A DNA stretch of 64,000 nucleotides from Trichostrongylus colubriformis (Eukaryota; Nematoda; Chromadorea; Rhabditida; Trichostrongylidae), in contig OZ022259.1 of the NCBI GenBank assembly GCA_963978905.1, positions 52,036,727 through 52,100,726 on the forward strand. Direction: 5' to 3'. Below, piece after piece: positions 23,257 through 38,200 of this stretch (position 1 is the stretch's first letter; the number at the start of each line of letters is the position of its first letter). The translations under genes and the position numbers were made by a program. The notes below the pieces were generated by a model. It was not told the origin of the DNA. It worked only from the letters and a program-made list of their open reading frames with translations, and ran no database searches.

Positions 23257-26200
23257 ATGCGTGATATTCAGTTCGAATGCTCTTTTCAGCGGTGTAAGGC
23301 CGAAGAACTGCTGAAGAAGTATCCACTGGATGTGTTCCCGAACTGGACCATCAATGAAGGAGAACGGTAAGGATGTAGTAATTTTATCTCATTAAAGCGC
23401 TTGATCTTCCCCACTCATACTTCGCGAATTTGCGTTTTTGCAACTTTGCGATTCAGCGGTGTTGCAGCTCCGCACGCGAGGCTTTGGCTTGCAGGATCTC
23501 AAGGTCGTAGTATGGCGTGCGAAGCGCGACGCCGCAAAAGCGCAGAGTCTGACAGTGGCCTAGACAAACTGTTCTTGATGAAGTACCGTCTTGAGTTTTA
23601 TAAATTCTTCTCAAAACTGGATCTCTTCCGTCCCAGGTCTCTTTTGCGATCTTATTGAACGGTCCAATTTGAGCCGCAGTCCAAAGGACCCAGCATCACT
23701 TGGTTTTTGCTTGCGAACTACGGGTTCTATTATATGGGCACTTTCAATCACTAATAATAATCATCCGCAAGATTATTATATTCAAAACGCTGCGCAGGTG
23801 ATTTGGTGGCTTGTTTTGAGAAGTGGGAAATGGTTATAAAAAAATTTTTGCAAAGGAGTACTATAAACTTCTGAGCGTCTCATCGTGATAGGTTTCCTAT
23901 GGTTGTCTAAGGCTTCTGACCATTACCTCTGCTGCGATACATGTAAGGTATTGTCCTTAACTGTGTAGTAGTGGAGTAATTATTAGAGTAAGAATGCCCA
24001 AAAGAAGCATGTTGAACATTCACCGGAACGCTGCTGGTACACTGAAATTGAAGTATTATTGGCATACGAGAGCAGGTCTTTATCTTCATTTTTGTTCTTA
24101 TTTTCTCATAGGCATGCTTTCGAAGCTTTCAAAAAAAATCAGCAGGGATTAGTAAATGTGAAGTTGTTCGGTTCTTCTCTGTAGCTTGAGGTGCTTCTGT
24201 CCTCATTTGCGTGTTGACAGAGGGATTTCTGTGAATCTTGGTTGCACTGGGGCTGAGCGGTTGCTCTGCACAAGAGCAGAGCAACTGCTCAGCCCTTGTG
24301 TTCCTGTGATCGCAACTTGTGGCATTTATCTTGCAATGTTTCTCGTTTGTTCGAACTTATGCGTTTCTCCATGACCAATTCCCTTACAATCTCTTATCCC
24401 TATCATTAGAGTACTAAAATTTCAACTATTTTCTACATTGTCATCAGCACTATGTGACTTTCTTCTAATTCTGGGGAAATAGAAGGCATCCTTCTTATGA
24501 GCACAAATCCTTTTCGTCATTAATTCAGGTATTACGTGAATGCTCCAGTTGACGCCTTGGGAGATTGGGCTTTCCATTTGCGTTCACATCTCACTGCTCT
24601 CATTCTATCGGGAAATCCTGCGATTGGATTCTTACAGGTGTGTAGATCGGAATGTTTTGTCACCAGTATCGCTTTATTCACTTATTTATGTGTTAGAGAA
24701 AGTTTCTTTCTTTTTTTTGTAGAGAGTGATGCGGAATCTAAAGGCACGCCACGCGATAATCAGATTAGTGGCTTACTTCCTTGGGCAAGTAGGTGTTTGA
24801 ATAATTGCTTAGGCTGCACCTTTGCTGCGGCTGCACGGTGCACCCCCACGGTGTTGTTCTGCTTGCACACAGCCTCGCCACGCCCATCTAACCAAATCTA
24901 ATTTGGCCTTAGACGGAAGTATTTCCGTCGTGACGTTCTCGTGGAGAGAAACAGCCATTTCGATGACAAAAACAGCTTCCACGTTGGAAATTCGTTCGTC
25001 TAAGGACAGCTATGGTTTGTATGGCTGGGGCTTGGTTAGGTTGCATTCAAGCAGACACAACACCGTGAGGGTGTAACGTGCACACGCATTAAAGGTGCAT
25101 TCTATGCAGTTATCCGGGGCCCTACTCGCCTCAAAAAAGTTAGCCACTAGTCTGATTATCGCGTGGTGTGCCTTCAGTGATTTGGAAATTTTTTTTAGTG
25201 TCTGGGTTGAAATGCGATAATAACTGTGTGAAAATAGGTCATTTTTCGTGCAGTTTAGAGAAGTCGTTCTTTTGGTGTCCTTTCCTTCTCAGACTTCTTT
25301 CAATTCCTTCAATTTTGAAGTCGTTCTTTGTCGAGACGATCTGTCAGTTATGCAAGGAAAAATCAGTTGCTTACCCTTTGCAAGCCGGGATTTCCTGGGT
25401 TTTGCATTTCTTCTCTTCAGTCCATTTGTCTTCTCGCGTTTATCCCTTTCAGCTTGGCATCATGGCGGCTCTTGGCTTCTCGACTTTGCTAACAACATTG
25501 TGCCTCACTGTATGCATCAAATTTTTCATTGTTTCGCCCAAATCTGCTGGAAATCTTGGAATAGGAGTTCGCAAGTATAACATATCCTCTGATCTTTAAG
25601 ATGATTTGTAATTTGTATCTGTATCTTGCATTTGCTACAAACCGTCTGATATCAGTATATCGTATTTGCTATAATCGTTTCTTTCGTCTCCAGTATGGCT
25701 GTCAACGTTATGAGAAAAAAGGAGCAGGTTGCATTGTGCGCAACATTATTTAACAGTGGAGGTTGAAATTTGCTCCCTCTTATTTAACTCTGTCAGGGCA
25801 AATTCTGCATCACTTTTGATCAGAACAGTGAAACTGTGGAGTGTATTGTTAGTCCCTTTCCATTCCCTTTCCCTTCAACTTCATCAGTTTTTAAGCCTCC
25901 GAAAATGCAGTTAGAATCAGCGCGATATTTCTGTTTTCAAAAGTTCTAATGATAAATCGAGCCACTATACCGCTTCCTTCACGAAACTTAGTAGGCGCTA
26001 TCAATTTGACCGCCGGCTGCTAGAAATTTTTTCGCGCAGATTTTTTGAGTTGAGATATTGCTTCACACGGAGTTAAGTATGAGAATCAAATAAAATCAAA
26101 GAGCAAGTAGGTTCATTCCCGTAAGAGGTCTTGTATCTTCTACGAAACATATCTCTGTTTTTAGTGGTATTTCTCCTATAACTATTGGCGAGCTAATGAA

Positions 26201-29200
26201 TGCGAAAAATGTTCAACCTCACCAAAATTTGTTTTTGAAAACATCGGAACAACATTTTCTTGGGTGTTTTAAATGCTAATGGATTGCAAATTTTGGGAGG
26301 ATCAGTGTGTCTCGTAGCCACTCCAATTCCTTTCAGGCAGTACAGTCGCGTATGGCTACGAAAATTGCCCTGTTATTCAGCGTTCTGGGGCTGGAGGTCT
26401 TCTTCTTCACGCTCATTGTGACGTTGGTGAGTTTAGAAAAATCATGATTTTTTCTTTTGTCGGTTGCTATGATAGAGAAGTAGCGTACTCATCTGGCTAT
26501 GAATCAAATGTAGATAGAATCGGTTGTAGCACACCGCTGCAGTGCAGTGTAAATATTTAGTTTTCATTCTTCGAAGGGTTTAGCATTTTTTTCTTTGAAT
26601 CCGCGTATTATACGTGATCCGGTCAGCAATTGTTGGCGAGGTACTTGGTATTTTCGAACTCCCCAGAAAAGTCTCTTCTGCTGCAAGTTTTTTTAGAATC
26701 TCTAACTGAGATTCGCAAGAAATCTGACAATTTCTTCATCAATTTGAAAGTTCTTCCATAATTGTGGAACCCCACAATTCGGTTGTACCCGTTTTTAAGA
26801 CTGTATCATTGTCTCGAAGAGGTTTTGGTGGTTCATATGACACTTCTGTCAAACTCTTATTACACCAAGTTTATTTCATTCCCATCCACAAATCTTCAAC
26901 ACAGTACACTACAATTCTATAAGTGCTGCAACCCCAATATTCCAACGGAGGCACCGTTTAAGCAAGTTTTCTTAATTTCAGATTCCGTTCCTTTCTTTTC
27001 CATCGCTCCCAAGTGAGGATCCGTCGATGTGGAACGAGTCGTTCCGAATATTCCTTCATTCACCACCGCATTACTGTAGGTATTACCAGGCGATGGAGTC
27101 GCTTCCACGTCTGTCATCAGAAAGGCAGCCGCCCTCAGCTCGGCTCCCTCTAACATGAGCCCCCATCTCGGGCTCCGCCTCTTATATAGTATCTCCTTAC
27201 ATCTATCGCGGGCGGATGCATAAATGAGTCATCAAGAACTCGAGTTCACGACACCCGTGAAGCCGGGCATCACTATCGTTACCCTCTTGAGTTATGAAAA
27301 TGCGGACTCATGACCAAAGGACCTTCGCCGTGTTTGACCAGTCGTGCTGTTCACAGGCTCCTCATGGGGGTGGAGGGGGGGGGGGGGGAGTCCCATACAT
27401 TTTACGATGTTTTTACCCACTACGGAAAAACTACTGAATATTCTGTACCATTCTTACAACAGAGTATATATCCAGACTGTAACTAGCTCGATTCTGTCCA
27501 TCATCGTGATAAGGCGCAGATGGCTGGTTCGCTTTCCTTATTGGCATACGACGCAAGTTCTCTGAAATGGGTAGCCTGTGCTTTACTCCTAGCTGCTCTT
27601 CGAAAAAATTTTCCAGGAATTACCCCACATCAACTTTGCTCGACTTTTCCCAACTTTCATGCTTTGAGGGATTTGCATCACGTCGTTCGTTTTTTCCATG
27701 CTGTATTCGAGATAATGGTCTTCTCTCGTACACTTTGTTATTGCATTTTTGATTAGCCCTCGAAAGTGGCGTCACGACCACAGACGGCGGGATCTATCCA
27801 CCTACCTTCACCTCGATTCCCTTGGGGTGACTATTTCAGAGATTCCTAATGGCAGAATCGAACATTTTTACACATTTCGTGCTGAAAACAAACTTTCTAG
27901 AGCTATGCAGTCGAGTGCGTGGCGCACCACAGTAGGATTGGCCTTATCACTGCACCATCAGTGAAACCATATGACGCAAAACTACCTTTTGTACTTTTGA
28001 TCGCAAGGGTAGTTAAGGTATAAATGACGAGTTTGAGAAAATCATATATATCGTTTGGGAAATGAGAAATGCTCCCTTAGTTACCGCTGTTATCGAATTC
28101 CCTTTGCTTTTTAGTGCGAAATGCTAGCAAATTACTGGGTTGTAGGATTCGGTTTATGACATTTTTTGAAATTTCTTATTCTCCACTCTATCTTTCAAAC
28201 CACAAACAGAATTCACTCGCGAAAAATATATTGAATACATACATTCAAAAGTCAAAGCATTTGAAAAGGAAAGAAAATTTAAAATATCGATTCAGTCTTG
28301 GTGCTGGACCCACCAGATGTCACGTCAGTGACGTTGTGCTTCCTTGAGAGTTGATTGACACATACTTTCTTGGAAGGAGAGAGCTGGGGAAATTTGATGT
28401 CTTCCAGTTCTCTGCAAGCAGTGCAAGACTTTGCTGCTTGCAGCAAGAAATCAATCTTTCCACTCCTTGCAAGCCTTTAGCAACTCTGTTTCCGATTATA
28501 CTGTGGTGAAAATGTTTCGAAAAATCTGCTCGTCCTTTTTCTTTTTTCCTTCCTTTTTCTCATGCTTCACCACTTTTCCCGTAGCAAATAAGCAAAATGT
28601 TATGGTTACATGCATTCAATTTTCTGTTCAAATTTTTTGAATTTGAATTTCGAAAGCAACCCTCACTCCAAATTTTGGCCCGGAAAGTGGATCTGTGGGA
28701 GCATCAGTTCCTACTCATTCGGTTTGCATTGCCGAGACCAGTCCAAGTCATCGGAACTCTATATACATAGTAACGGTCGGAAATATATGCTGTTTTAGAT
28801 TCTAACCATAACTTTGGTCGACGTTAACACTTCTCACTCAATTCTTTCGTGTTTTGAAGGCAATTGGTGTTCAATGAAGCAAAGCATGTCAGTAGAGTGT
28901 GGATGCAGGGTGAACGATCTAAGTTTATTTAACTGAAAACTCTGAGAATGACCAAGTACGTGCCTCTGTGCTGTAAAGTGCTGTCATGATTCCAAATGGC
29001 GTGTAACAAAGTCGTATCCCTACTCCGTGTCACTTTCTGCTCACCTGCTTGTTTCGATCAGTTATAAGCTTCTTGTTGGTTATTGAGTTTTTTGAAAAGT
29101 TTGGTATTTTCAGAGTTTCAGTTGAATAAATTTCTTCAATTTCCATCGGGCGCCTTAGCCAGCTGAGATACTCCGCTTCATTGAGTACACTGCCTTCAAA

Positions 29201-32200
29201 ACACAAAAAAACTGATTGAAATATGTAAACGCCGACCAAAGGTATGGTTAGAATCCAAAACCGCATATTTTGGCCGCTACTGTATGTTCTAGGGGAGGCT
29301 GGATTGCACTGACAGAGTTGGACGAGATGGTAATAAGCTCGGTGGTATTAATCACGAGGTTTGTCTGGGTGGTCAAGTAACCTTACTGGGCGCCACTTAG
29401 ATTCAACTAACTTTTGCACTGTGCTCATTATAGTCCTATAGACCTAATTAGAACATCAGCAGCCCTCCTAGAGTTTTGTATAAAAAAAGGCATTCACTCA
29501 ACCCCTCTTTGAGCTCGAGGGAAGTGCGAGTGCGTGACGCTTCTTTGACCCATAACGTACCGTGATCAAATGCTACGTGCACATGTTTTCAAATACGGAG
29601 AATAACGTATCTTTCTCAGACTATTCTCCTCCAAAAAGTTGTTAGGATTTTGGCATCACGCTTTTGAACAGCGTTTGCAGTAAGCGAAAACAGAACATAT
29701 TCACTTTTTGTAAGGTTATGCATGTGCATGAACTTTTTATAATGTTTTTTGTACCCTCCGAAGAATAACAGCCTTTACTCAGAAAATACTTGGCGTTGGT
29801 TAATAAGTCATAGCAGTAGTGGTGTTGAAACACGAAGCGATTCTCACAGTGGTGCAATGCCTGATAGTTATGTTGTCCTTCATATTCGAAAACGTATCCT
29901 ACGAGCTTTAGCACTAAGAAATTGACGCTTTCATATGGCCCGAAAAAGAGACGGTTTTAGGTGGTCAAGTGCAACACATGGTGTTGCGTGATGTGGAAAG
30001 AGCAAAAACTGTCTTGGTTCGTTATGGAGGGTTTTGTGAGGAAATCACAAAAAGGGTCTTTGCCATACAAAGGAAACTGCTCAGTGGTTATCCAAGCGGA
30101 AACTCAGCCATTGAGATTTAGTTCGGTGGAAATGAGTTGTTCAGAGAATGACGTTGATAATAAGTGGATAGAGAGTGGTTCACGTCATCAAGATCTTCTG
30201 TGGACTACAATACTTCACTCTCCCTCCATTTCTTTTTTACTTAAGTGTGTCTTTCACCGTGTTTCATGCTTATCTTCTTCACCTGATCCTGCTTTTATTT
30301 CAAAACTTTATTAGCAGGTGACAAAGCTTGTTCTACTTGAAATATCCTGTCCAGGGCAGCGTTTCACTCTACCCTGTCGAGATTAAAGGAATTGTGCACA
30401 TAAAAATGAGTTTCTCCACCCATATGCTTATGTCGTAGTTGCTTAAAAAGAGCCACCTGCAAAGATTTACGGGAAAAAGCGAAAATCCGGCCAAGATGCG
30501 GCTCTTCAAGGTGACGGACGACGGGGCGCGGTCTCCGAGCGGCTGCCTCGCCCCGTCGTTCGCCGCGGTCGAAGACGTAGAGTGGGAACATAAAGTTACG
30601 TAAAGAGTCCCATTCCCCATCTCCGATCGCGGCGGACAACGGGACGAGCACCCACCCGAGGCTCCGCCCCGTCGTCCGCCCCTTTGAGAAGCCGTATCTA
30701 GCCAGATTCTCACTTTCCGCGGAAGACTTTGCACGTCGTCCTTGTCAAGCAAATATATAATAAGTATATGGGTAACAATTTCATTTTCCGTGCACCATTC
30801 CTTTACTCAGTGAATATTACTCGTAGCAGATTGCTCGTGCAGCTGTCGCATCAGCAAAGCATAGCCGTTGGCACATGATCACTTGGCATAGCGTTGCTAT
30901 ATGAGATCCGGCACTCTTACGAGCCTTTCAAGTTCTCGATCACCCAACAAATCCATCTTATAACTTAGAAGAAGATTTGGCTTGGTGGTGCTCTTGTTGT
31001 TGAAGGAACCTTCAACTTTGGTGATACGTTTCATCATATTGCTGGCACGATCATGAAGCACGCCGGCCCAGTTTTCTAAAAGTTATTTTTTGTGGGGGTT
31101 CTTTGCTCAATAGGTAAATATCGGCAGGTAAATGACCTCAACAGGTGAATAATCTCTACAAAAGTATTTATCCAGAAGTACTGGATCGAGACAGGTAGTG
31201 TAGAGGCAAGTGGAGCTGCGGCCATGAGCCAGCCATCTAGGGATCAAATCCGTGACGGCCAACCATGCCTTCCACCATATTCCGATAAATCGCAAACACA
31301 CTGGTTAGGAGGGTAAAAACACAGACTTTGATCGACTAGCCGCTGCAATTTATTATATAGGTCGAACCGCGTTTAAAATGTCATGGACATATCAATCAAG
31401 GAGAATGCATGGCGCATCCCAAAATTATTGATCGAAACTGAGAGCTTCATCCTTTTACCCTTCATATTAGCTTTACTCGATATGTAGTCGCTCAAGCCTT
31501 TCTGGGGTACACCTGTCAAGAATAGTTGCAAATGTTCAAATCATACATGACGTATGGCCTTCACAATGGTTATCACCCAACAGCCATACTATATATGTAT
31601 ATTTCTGAGTATTTTGGTTGCTTGCAGGTTTGTGAAATTGCTTTCATGATGACTTACTCTCAGATGAATTCGGTAGCCGGCGATTTGCCTCAAATCTAGG
31701 AAATATCACCTACTTCGAGATTCCATCCTAGGCTGTGTGAGTGTGTGTGTGTGTGCGCGGTCGTTGCGCCTTTTACCACTGACGCATCTCCACGACATTG
31801 TTGATTCGAGGGAATAGAGACCTAAACAGTGTAACAGTAGCTTATAACTGCTAAACAGCTGTTAGAGCTTCCACTAAGGAACCAGTTATTAAGTAAGAAT
31901 GATGTATGTCTTATTATCAGATATGGCTGTTCGATGCACGACTGGGACGACTCCTTTCGGTTCTGCTCTCACTGGGATTTTTCGTAGCGGGAACACTTAA
32001 AGTGGCGCTGTGCTTGCCTCGTCCTCCATCACCGCCTGCACTTTGTCTAGACGAAGAAAATCAAGATTGGTGGGTTGTGGACGGAGAATTTTCATGTTTT
32101 GTTCATTGTTCGTTAAATGAAAACTGCTTTTGCCATCCATTAGTCACATGCGTTTGACCAGCATGTGTTCGGCTGTTCGGTCATTGGACTAGTTACAGGG

Positions 32201-35200
32201 CTTTAGTTGTGATATATTCAATTGACGAGCATAAAATGCCTCAAATCCCGTTTTTTGTGCAATTTTTCAAGTTTTTTTTGTTAAGGGCGTGGCCCTCAAA
32301 TCATGCTCTGCTTGGCACGGCCTTTCCGTGGTTCATCTGGATGTATGCGAGTAGCCATTATGATATGTCTGTGTGGTCATCGTGCATGCTGCTTGCGATA
32401 ATCCTCACATGTGAGTGCTGATTAGGTCCATTTCCGGGCTTATCCGATATTTTTTGCGTTTCTTCAGTTTTTCGATATTTTGAAATTTTCGAATCGGTTT
32501 CTTTTGTTGTTTGTCCTTTCGTTAACTAACACTTCTTATTTTGTGCCCACCATTGTACTTGACCTTGATTCAATTGCGCAGAGTGACCGTTGTGAGGCTT
32601 AAGACCCTTTGAGGCGTTTTGAATTACCATTTGCATAATTAGATTGGACAATGAAGACTGTAAGATTGAGAATCCCGTTTCTGATTTTGAGAGAGCGGCT
32701 CCCAGTCAATTCTTGTTGATTTGCGTCTTTGGTAGGAATACTGCAGCTTTTGGAGAACGCGCTATCCCTGGAAGTGCGTATCGAATCGCGCCCGGTGCAT
32801 GTAGCCTTACTCGCTTTTGACAGTGGACTTTGGACAGTTGGTAAAAGTATGCTGAGTTATGGGCAGAAGCTTTGTTCTCGGACGGAACTCGAACCCGCAC
32901 TTATGCTTTCCAGGATATGCGCTAATCCATTACACTACCGACCCTTTCACCTTAACTCAGCTTCTAAATGGTATATTTATCGGCGTGAAAGGTGGAGCTG
33001 AAAGGCCGAAGTAGATAATGAATATGATAATTTCGATTTTTGATAGCTATCAAAAAATCAGCAGCTATCAAAAATCAAAAGACACTAGTTTGGACAGATG
33101 TGGGCCCTCGCTTGAGCCGAATTTACCATTCAGTGCTGTTGTACTTCGTGTCCTGCGGCATGACGATCGTTGACCAGAATCAGCTGTCAACAAATCTCCA
33201 AAAGGTGGTCATTTGCAGCGACATAGCTGTATGGCAAAGGATGACGGTCGGAATCGAAAAACAGAAGTTTAAGTACTTTTTTATCTTATGGAACTGTACC
33301 CTCTCCTCACCGTAGCTCTACACCTTCTCTTTTGAGGTTAAGAGGCAGTAGGCTGGCAACTCTTCTAGGGAGTCGTATTACTCGTGCGACTCGGTCGGTT
33401 CCCTCGACGTTTCGCTTCATCAATGACCCCAACAACTTCACACACGCAAAAAAAAAGAAAGAAAAATGTTCATCGTCGATGAGCATGAGCCAAGGCGCAG
33501 ACTCGAATTCAAAAATAACTAGAATTTTTTGGTGCCGATACGTTGAGCTACGCTTGCTGACATCTTTTCGAAATTTCAAATGGCTTAGAATGGTCGTGGC
33601 GAAGGTCTTCTTTGTTGGCCTGCACACCTAATGTGCTTTATAGCCTGGAAACTATACAAAATTATGGGGCCAGAAGCATTTCTCGCAGGAGCTGGAATGC
33701 ATATTTCTTTTGGAAGGTCAGCTGTATGTCATTCAGAAGAATGGGATAGTCGCGATGTCATATGTGATGGTAATGCTATCCCACGACTGGAAGCGGATGA
33801 GCGTAATTCAAGGGATAGTTTACCAGAAAGGATTCCCAGGAGTGTGATCTTTGCATTAAGGTGGTGGGTGAAGTCTGTTATCTCGCTGCGATCGGTTCGC
33901 CATTTTCTGAGACAAGCCGCTCACGTCATTAAAATGACATGTTGGACATTGACATCGCCATTACGGAGCTGCTCCATCATAGGCACCCATGATTGCATAC
34001 CTCGCTATGGAAACACCGAATGTGAAATTCAATGCGAAAAGTCGCAATAATTCATTTATAGAGGGGTGTGGTGAAATTACGGGAAGCTATAGGAACGTAT
34101 ACTATGTTGAAAAAGCCTGAATGAAGAAGTACGCGAACGGCCATTGTTTTTCATTTTTGTTTACTCCAAAACTCGGTTCTCATTTATTAGATTTCGTGGA
34201 TTTGTGTGAAGATTGAAATTGAGTTGTGAAAATGGCATTACCTCGTATTCCGGAGCACTACTCCCTCATCCCAAAATGTTCTGATTGGAAAATAATCGCC
34301 ATATGTGGCAATGTATTACTTTTGAGAATTATGGCTATTAGGGAGGAAGGGGTTAGGCATATTCGAATGTTTCGGCTATTGGCAGTAGCTCCAGCTTGCC
34401 AATGTGGAGACAGTGTTTGGTCTGGTTTGTCTGAACAATTGCCTTTAGCAGAAAAATTGAAAATTGCGGAAACAGCACAGCATGCCTCAGGAACCACGTC
34501 TCTTACAGTTCGGAGATGCTCGTCTTGATAGCTCACGTTTCCCATCCTTTTGTGGTCGAAATTGAATTTTTTTGAGGCTTTTGAGGCCCAGTCAGAGCCT
34601 TCTGTCTTGAGCAGTAGCTGGTAAAATCATGCTCTCATGAAGATGAGCAACGGCCAGGGGCAACGCTGCCATGCGTACCGTGCTTGGCACAATCTACGCA
34701 AGATAGATAAACAATAAAAATCTACTAAGCATTGTCTAGGGTTCATGCATGACAGAGTATAGAACGGTTGAGCCTGGATCTGGAAAGATGCGGAATGCAT
34801 GGCGTATCTTGAAGGGTCTATCAGTAAAGTCAAGTATCGTGTCGATGTGATTTGCGACGTCAGTGCGTTCTCCTCTCAGACATTCCGTCTGTGAAATCTG
34901 CAGTTTTATTCTCACGCAAGTGGAAAGAGAGGAGCGAAGGGGAGGAGTGGGGTTTCTGAATGGGGAACGGGAAGGGTTCCCGAAAATTCTAAATTTCTTG
35001 CAAAATGCGTTTGACATTGAAATTTTTACACTTACTTATAATAGAGCACATCTTTCTGTTTGAGGGTAAAAGCTCATGAAAATGAACAGTTGATTGTGAT
35101 TCTATTGCCTGTAAAGTGTCTTCACCCAAATTAGGAAGTTCCAGCTTTAGGAAGTTTATTCTTCTCCCACTAAATAAGAATTTGGACTTCATTTTTGTTG

Positions 35201-38200
35201 TTTTTTATTTGTTGTTTATTTATATACTACCCTTTCTTCTTGTCTTTTGAAAAAGCATGCGCTAAAACTGAGAAACGTCTGCCATAACAATTACCACCAT
35301 AGTCATTGGTATGGTGTCCACAGCCGTCAGCCAAACAGACAACGGACGGGCCATCCATTTAGCGCATTCGGCCATCACGGCTGTCAACTCGACTCTCGTC
35401 GTCACATTCCACTTGCGCGCTACTATCAAATCGTCGGCGCCGTTTTACGTTGATAGTCGTTTGTTTCCACCTCGAAATGACGAACATCTACGATCGCCAT
35501 AATCGTTCCGTAGGTGGTATGGTGGTAGTGGGGTGGGTGGGTAGTGGTGGTGGTAGTGTTAAGTGGTTACTGACTAGTTAGGCGACCGCCCTCGTCAAAT
35601 ACCTGTTTCAGTAGTCAAAGTCTGCTTCCCGTTGTCCTGGCTGTCATTTTCTGTCACTCGAATCTCATCGACGTTATAGTCTCGCGCGCGCGCGGTCTAT
35701 CCGTTTCTTTTCTCAATCGTATCTACTGCATCTGATCGCTTATCGATTATCACATGTATACATACATTCGTTCGCTTTTTTATTATCATTTCGTGCCTTA
35801 TATCCTTGACGTTATGGGCTCTTGATCTGTGCTATTTTGTCGCCTAGAGAGCTAGGGGGGAGGGGTGAAAGTTCAGATTTTGCTCGGTAATATTTGGTGC
35901 ATAACTAATGCTGCGGCTTTTTCCAACAATTTTATTTAGCAAGAACGATAATGAAATTTAGCAAAAAACGTGTTCAAATAATTATTCGGGAGCGTTTTCG
36001 CTATCGCAATCACGGACTACTCCCCAGCTTTCAGTCGTGAAATCGTCAATTTCCATTACAGTAGAAGGTTACAATAAAAAGCCACATTAATTATGCGTCA
36101 ACCAATATTTGCGAGATCTCTATAATTATTTTATTTGTGATGGTTAAAGAAGCTAAGGAACTTCCAAATAAGAGTTATGGTCTTTGAGGGTATAATTACA
36201 GCGCACAGAGTTTAGGATTGAGGCACTGGACCGAATTACAAATTCCCAAAGGAGGGGTGTTCGTGAATTCTTCTCAGAAAAGAGTGCAGAGAATGTGGCC
36301 AAATCGAATTTGTACTCTTTTGCTACAATCGCATTTCATGGACCAAATTTCTCTCCGTTCTTGTTCCCTAACCCCACGTCGAACGTCAAAAAGAGACTTT
36401 CGATTTTTGAATTTAATTTCTTTGAGGAAATTCAAAGGAACTACGAAATCGTCCCCTTTGACGTTGTTTTTCTTGTTTACTTAACTGTTTACCTATATGA
36501 CAGTTTAGATGAGCTCTGTTTTTTTTTGTGGTCTGGAAATAAACTTGATAATCCCTAATTATCCAAGTGGGTGGCAAGCTATTTGTGACGGAAGTGTTGG
36601 TAAAAACTATTCCGAAATTCGGTTGAAATGAATGTGGACAGGACTGAAAATGTGCAGCGCGCCATCGTGGAACCATAGGGGATGGCTAGACTTTTTCAGA
36701 AATTGAGCAATTAGTATGAGAAAAGGGTTCAATCTTTGCATCGTGAGGACGGAACTTTGCAGCTCGGCGTGCGGGTACGGCGCGATACGTGGGGACGCAG
36801 TATGTGGTGGGGTTCTAAAGCGATAACATGCTCTGCGCCGTATTATTTTCACACGATACACTCCCTCATTCAATTTCGTTGGGCTCTCTTGTCGTAATGA
36901 AAACCTTTTCTGTGGAACTAATTTTGCATGGTTCTGTTCGTTTATTCCGTGACTGTTCTTCTTGTTCGTTTTCGTTGTTTACACACACACACTCTAACCA
37001 CGCAATGGTGGCATGATTTATCGTCATAACGCGTTACCAGCCGGTCTTGTAGTATCTGTTCTGTAACTGATATGAAGCGTCGTGAGATATGAGAAGTGTG
37101 TCAAGAAATTCAGTGTTTTCTGCGGTCACACAAACTTGAGAAGCAACTGTTTGAATTAATTTATGAGTTTTCATGTGGATCCTTGGGGTTTTTGGTGTAT
37201 GCAGGCCGCAGCAGCATTTTTAAAAGGGTGTTGAGAAACATCGTGAATGGAGTGGTTTAGATAGAAGATGTAATAATGGTAGGAAGCGTATCATTCCTTG
37301 ATATTCTTGGTGGACAACGTTAACAGTATACTGCAACTTAGTTCGAGAGCTAAGCTGAACGAGTTCGTATTTTCTAATAATTCGTGGTGCGGAGCAGCCA
37401 TGCGCTGAGTATGGCCGCCACACATCACAATTTTGTCTGACATCGATCGATAAATAGTAAGGCAAAACATACTCACACGCTTGGGCGGGGCCAGCGGGTG
37501 GAATAGAGGCGTAGTTTTCGGGTTTTGCCGTTACATTCTTTTCTTCGCTCCTGTTAGCCGAACCTTTCTTCTTTCCAGAGGCAATTCCAGAATTGACTCC
37601 ATTTCGCCTGAGAGGACAACATGCAATAGAATTGGCCATTCCTATCCCCTCATCCCCCCCCCCCCCCCCCCCTCCTCCCTGTTTCCAAGGTCAGCTCTTC
37701 CAAGCTTCTGATTTCTTGACCTGCATTCATACTTGCTGCTCTGGTTTTGGGGGGTGATCGAGCTAAAAGCATTGCGTGCCGCCATTAGCACATTTCTTTG
37801 AAGCACAAAACATTATTTCAAAACAGCAATGAGTGTCCCCTCAACTATTAGGTTGGTGTATAAGTCTTGTGACGCATGCCTCTTTTTTTAAGTCCTTGCT
37901 ACACAGAACTTTTAGATGTATAAGCAATATAATCATCATTTTATTTCACCACTTACCCCCAATGACTGGGTAGCCATTCAGTGCCTCCCCCCCCCTCCCA
38001 CTGTGCAGGAGATTCACAAGTTATGGTTTGAGAAACCCAAGGATGCACAACTCAAGTGGGACTGGATAATTAAACTTGTCCCTTCCTATTTAATGCTCAG
38101 AGCTCTGATTAAGTGATATTTGGAACGCCCTAGGATAAGAGAATACGTAGGATGAAGTGGGACTTCAGAGCTCAGCTATCTTTCCCGCCTTATCTTTGCG

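Noticed and set aside
27030..27320. Possible solo LTR (TATATAG box, GC-rich flank)
   Set aside because: No TG...CA ends or target duplication could be defined, and no second copy is in the window.
31190..31290. tRNA-like B box on the plus strand
   Set aside because: Only a GGATCAAATCC-like match exists; no A box and no cloverleaf.
31738..31757. (TG)n tract
   Set aside because: An ordinary microsatellite with no further structure.
33307..34050. Long open frames on both strands
   Set aside because: No domain, catalytic motif or repeat ends could be recognised; not enough to call a retroelement or nested gene.
37654..37672. Run of 19 C
   Set aside because: A simple homopolymer and possible assembly-sensitive site; no functional signal.
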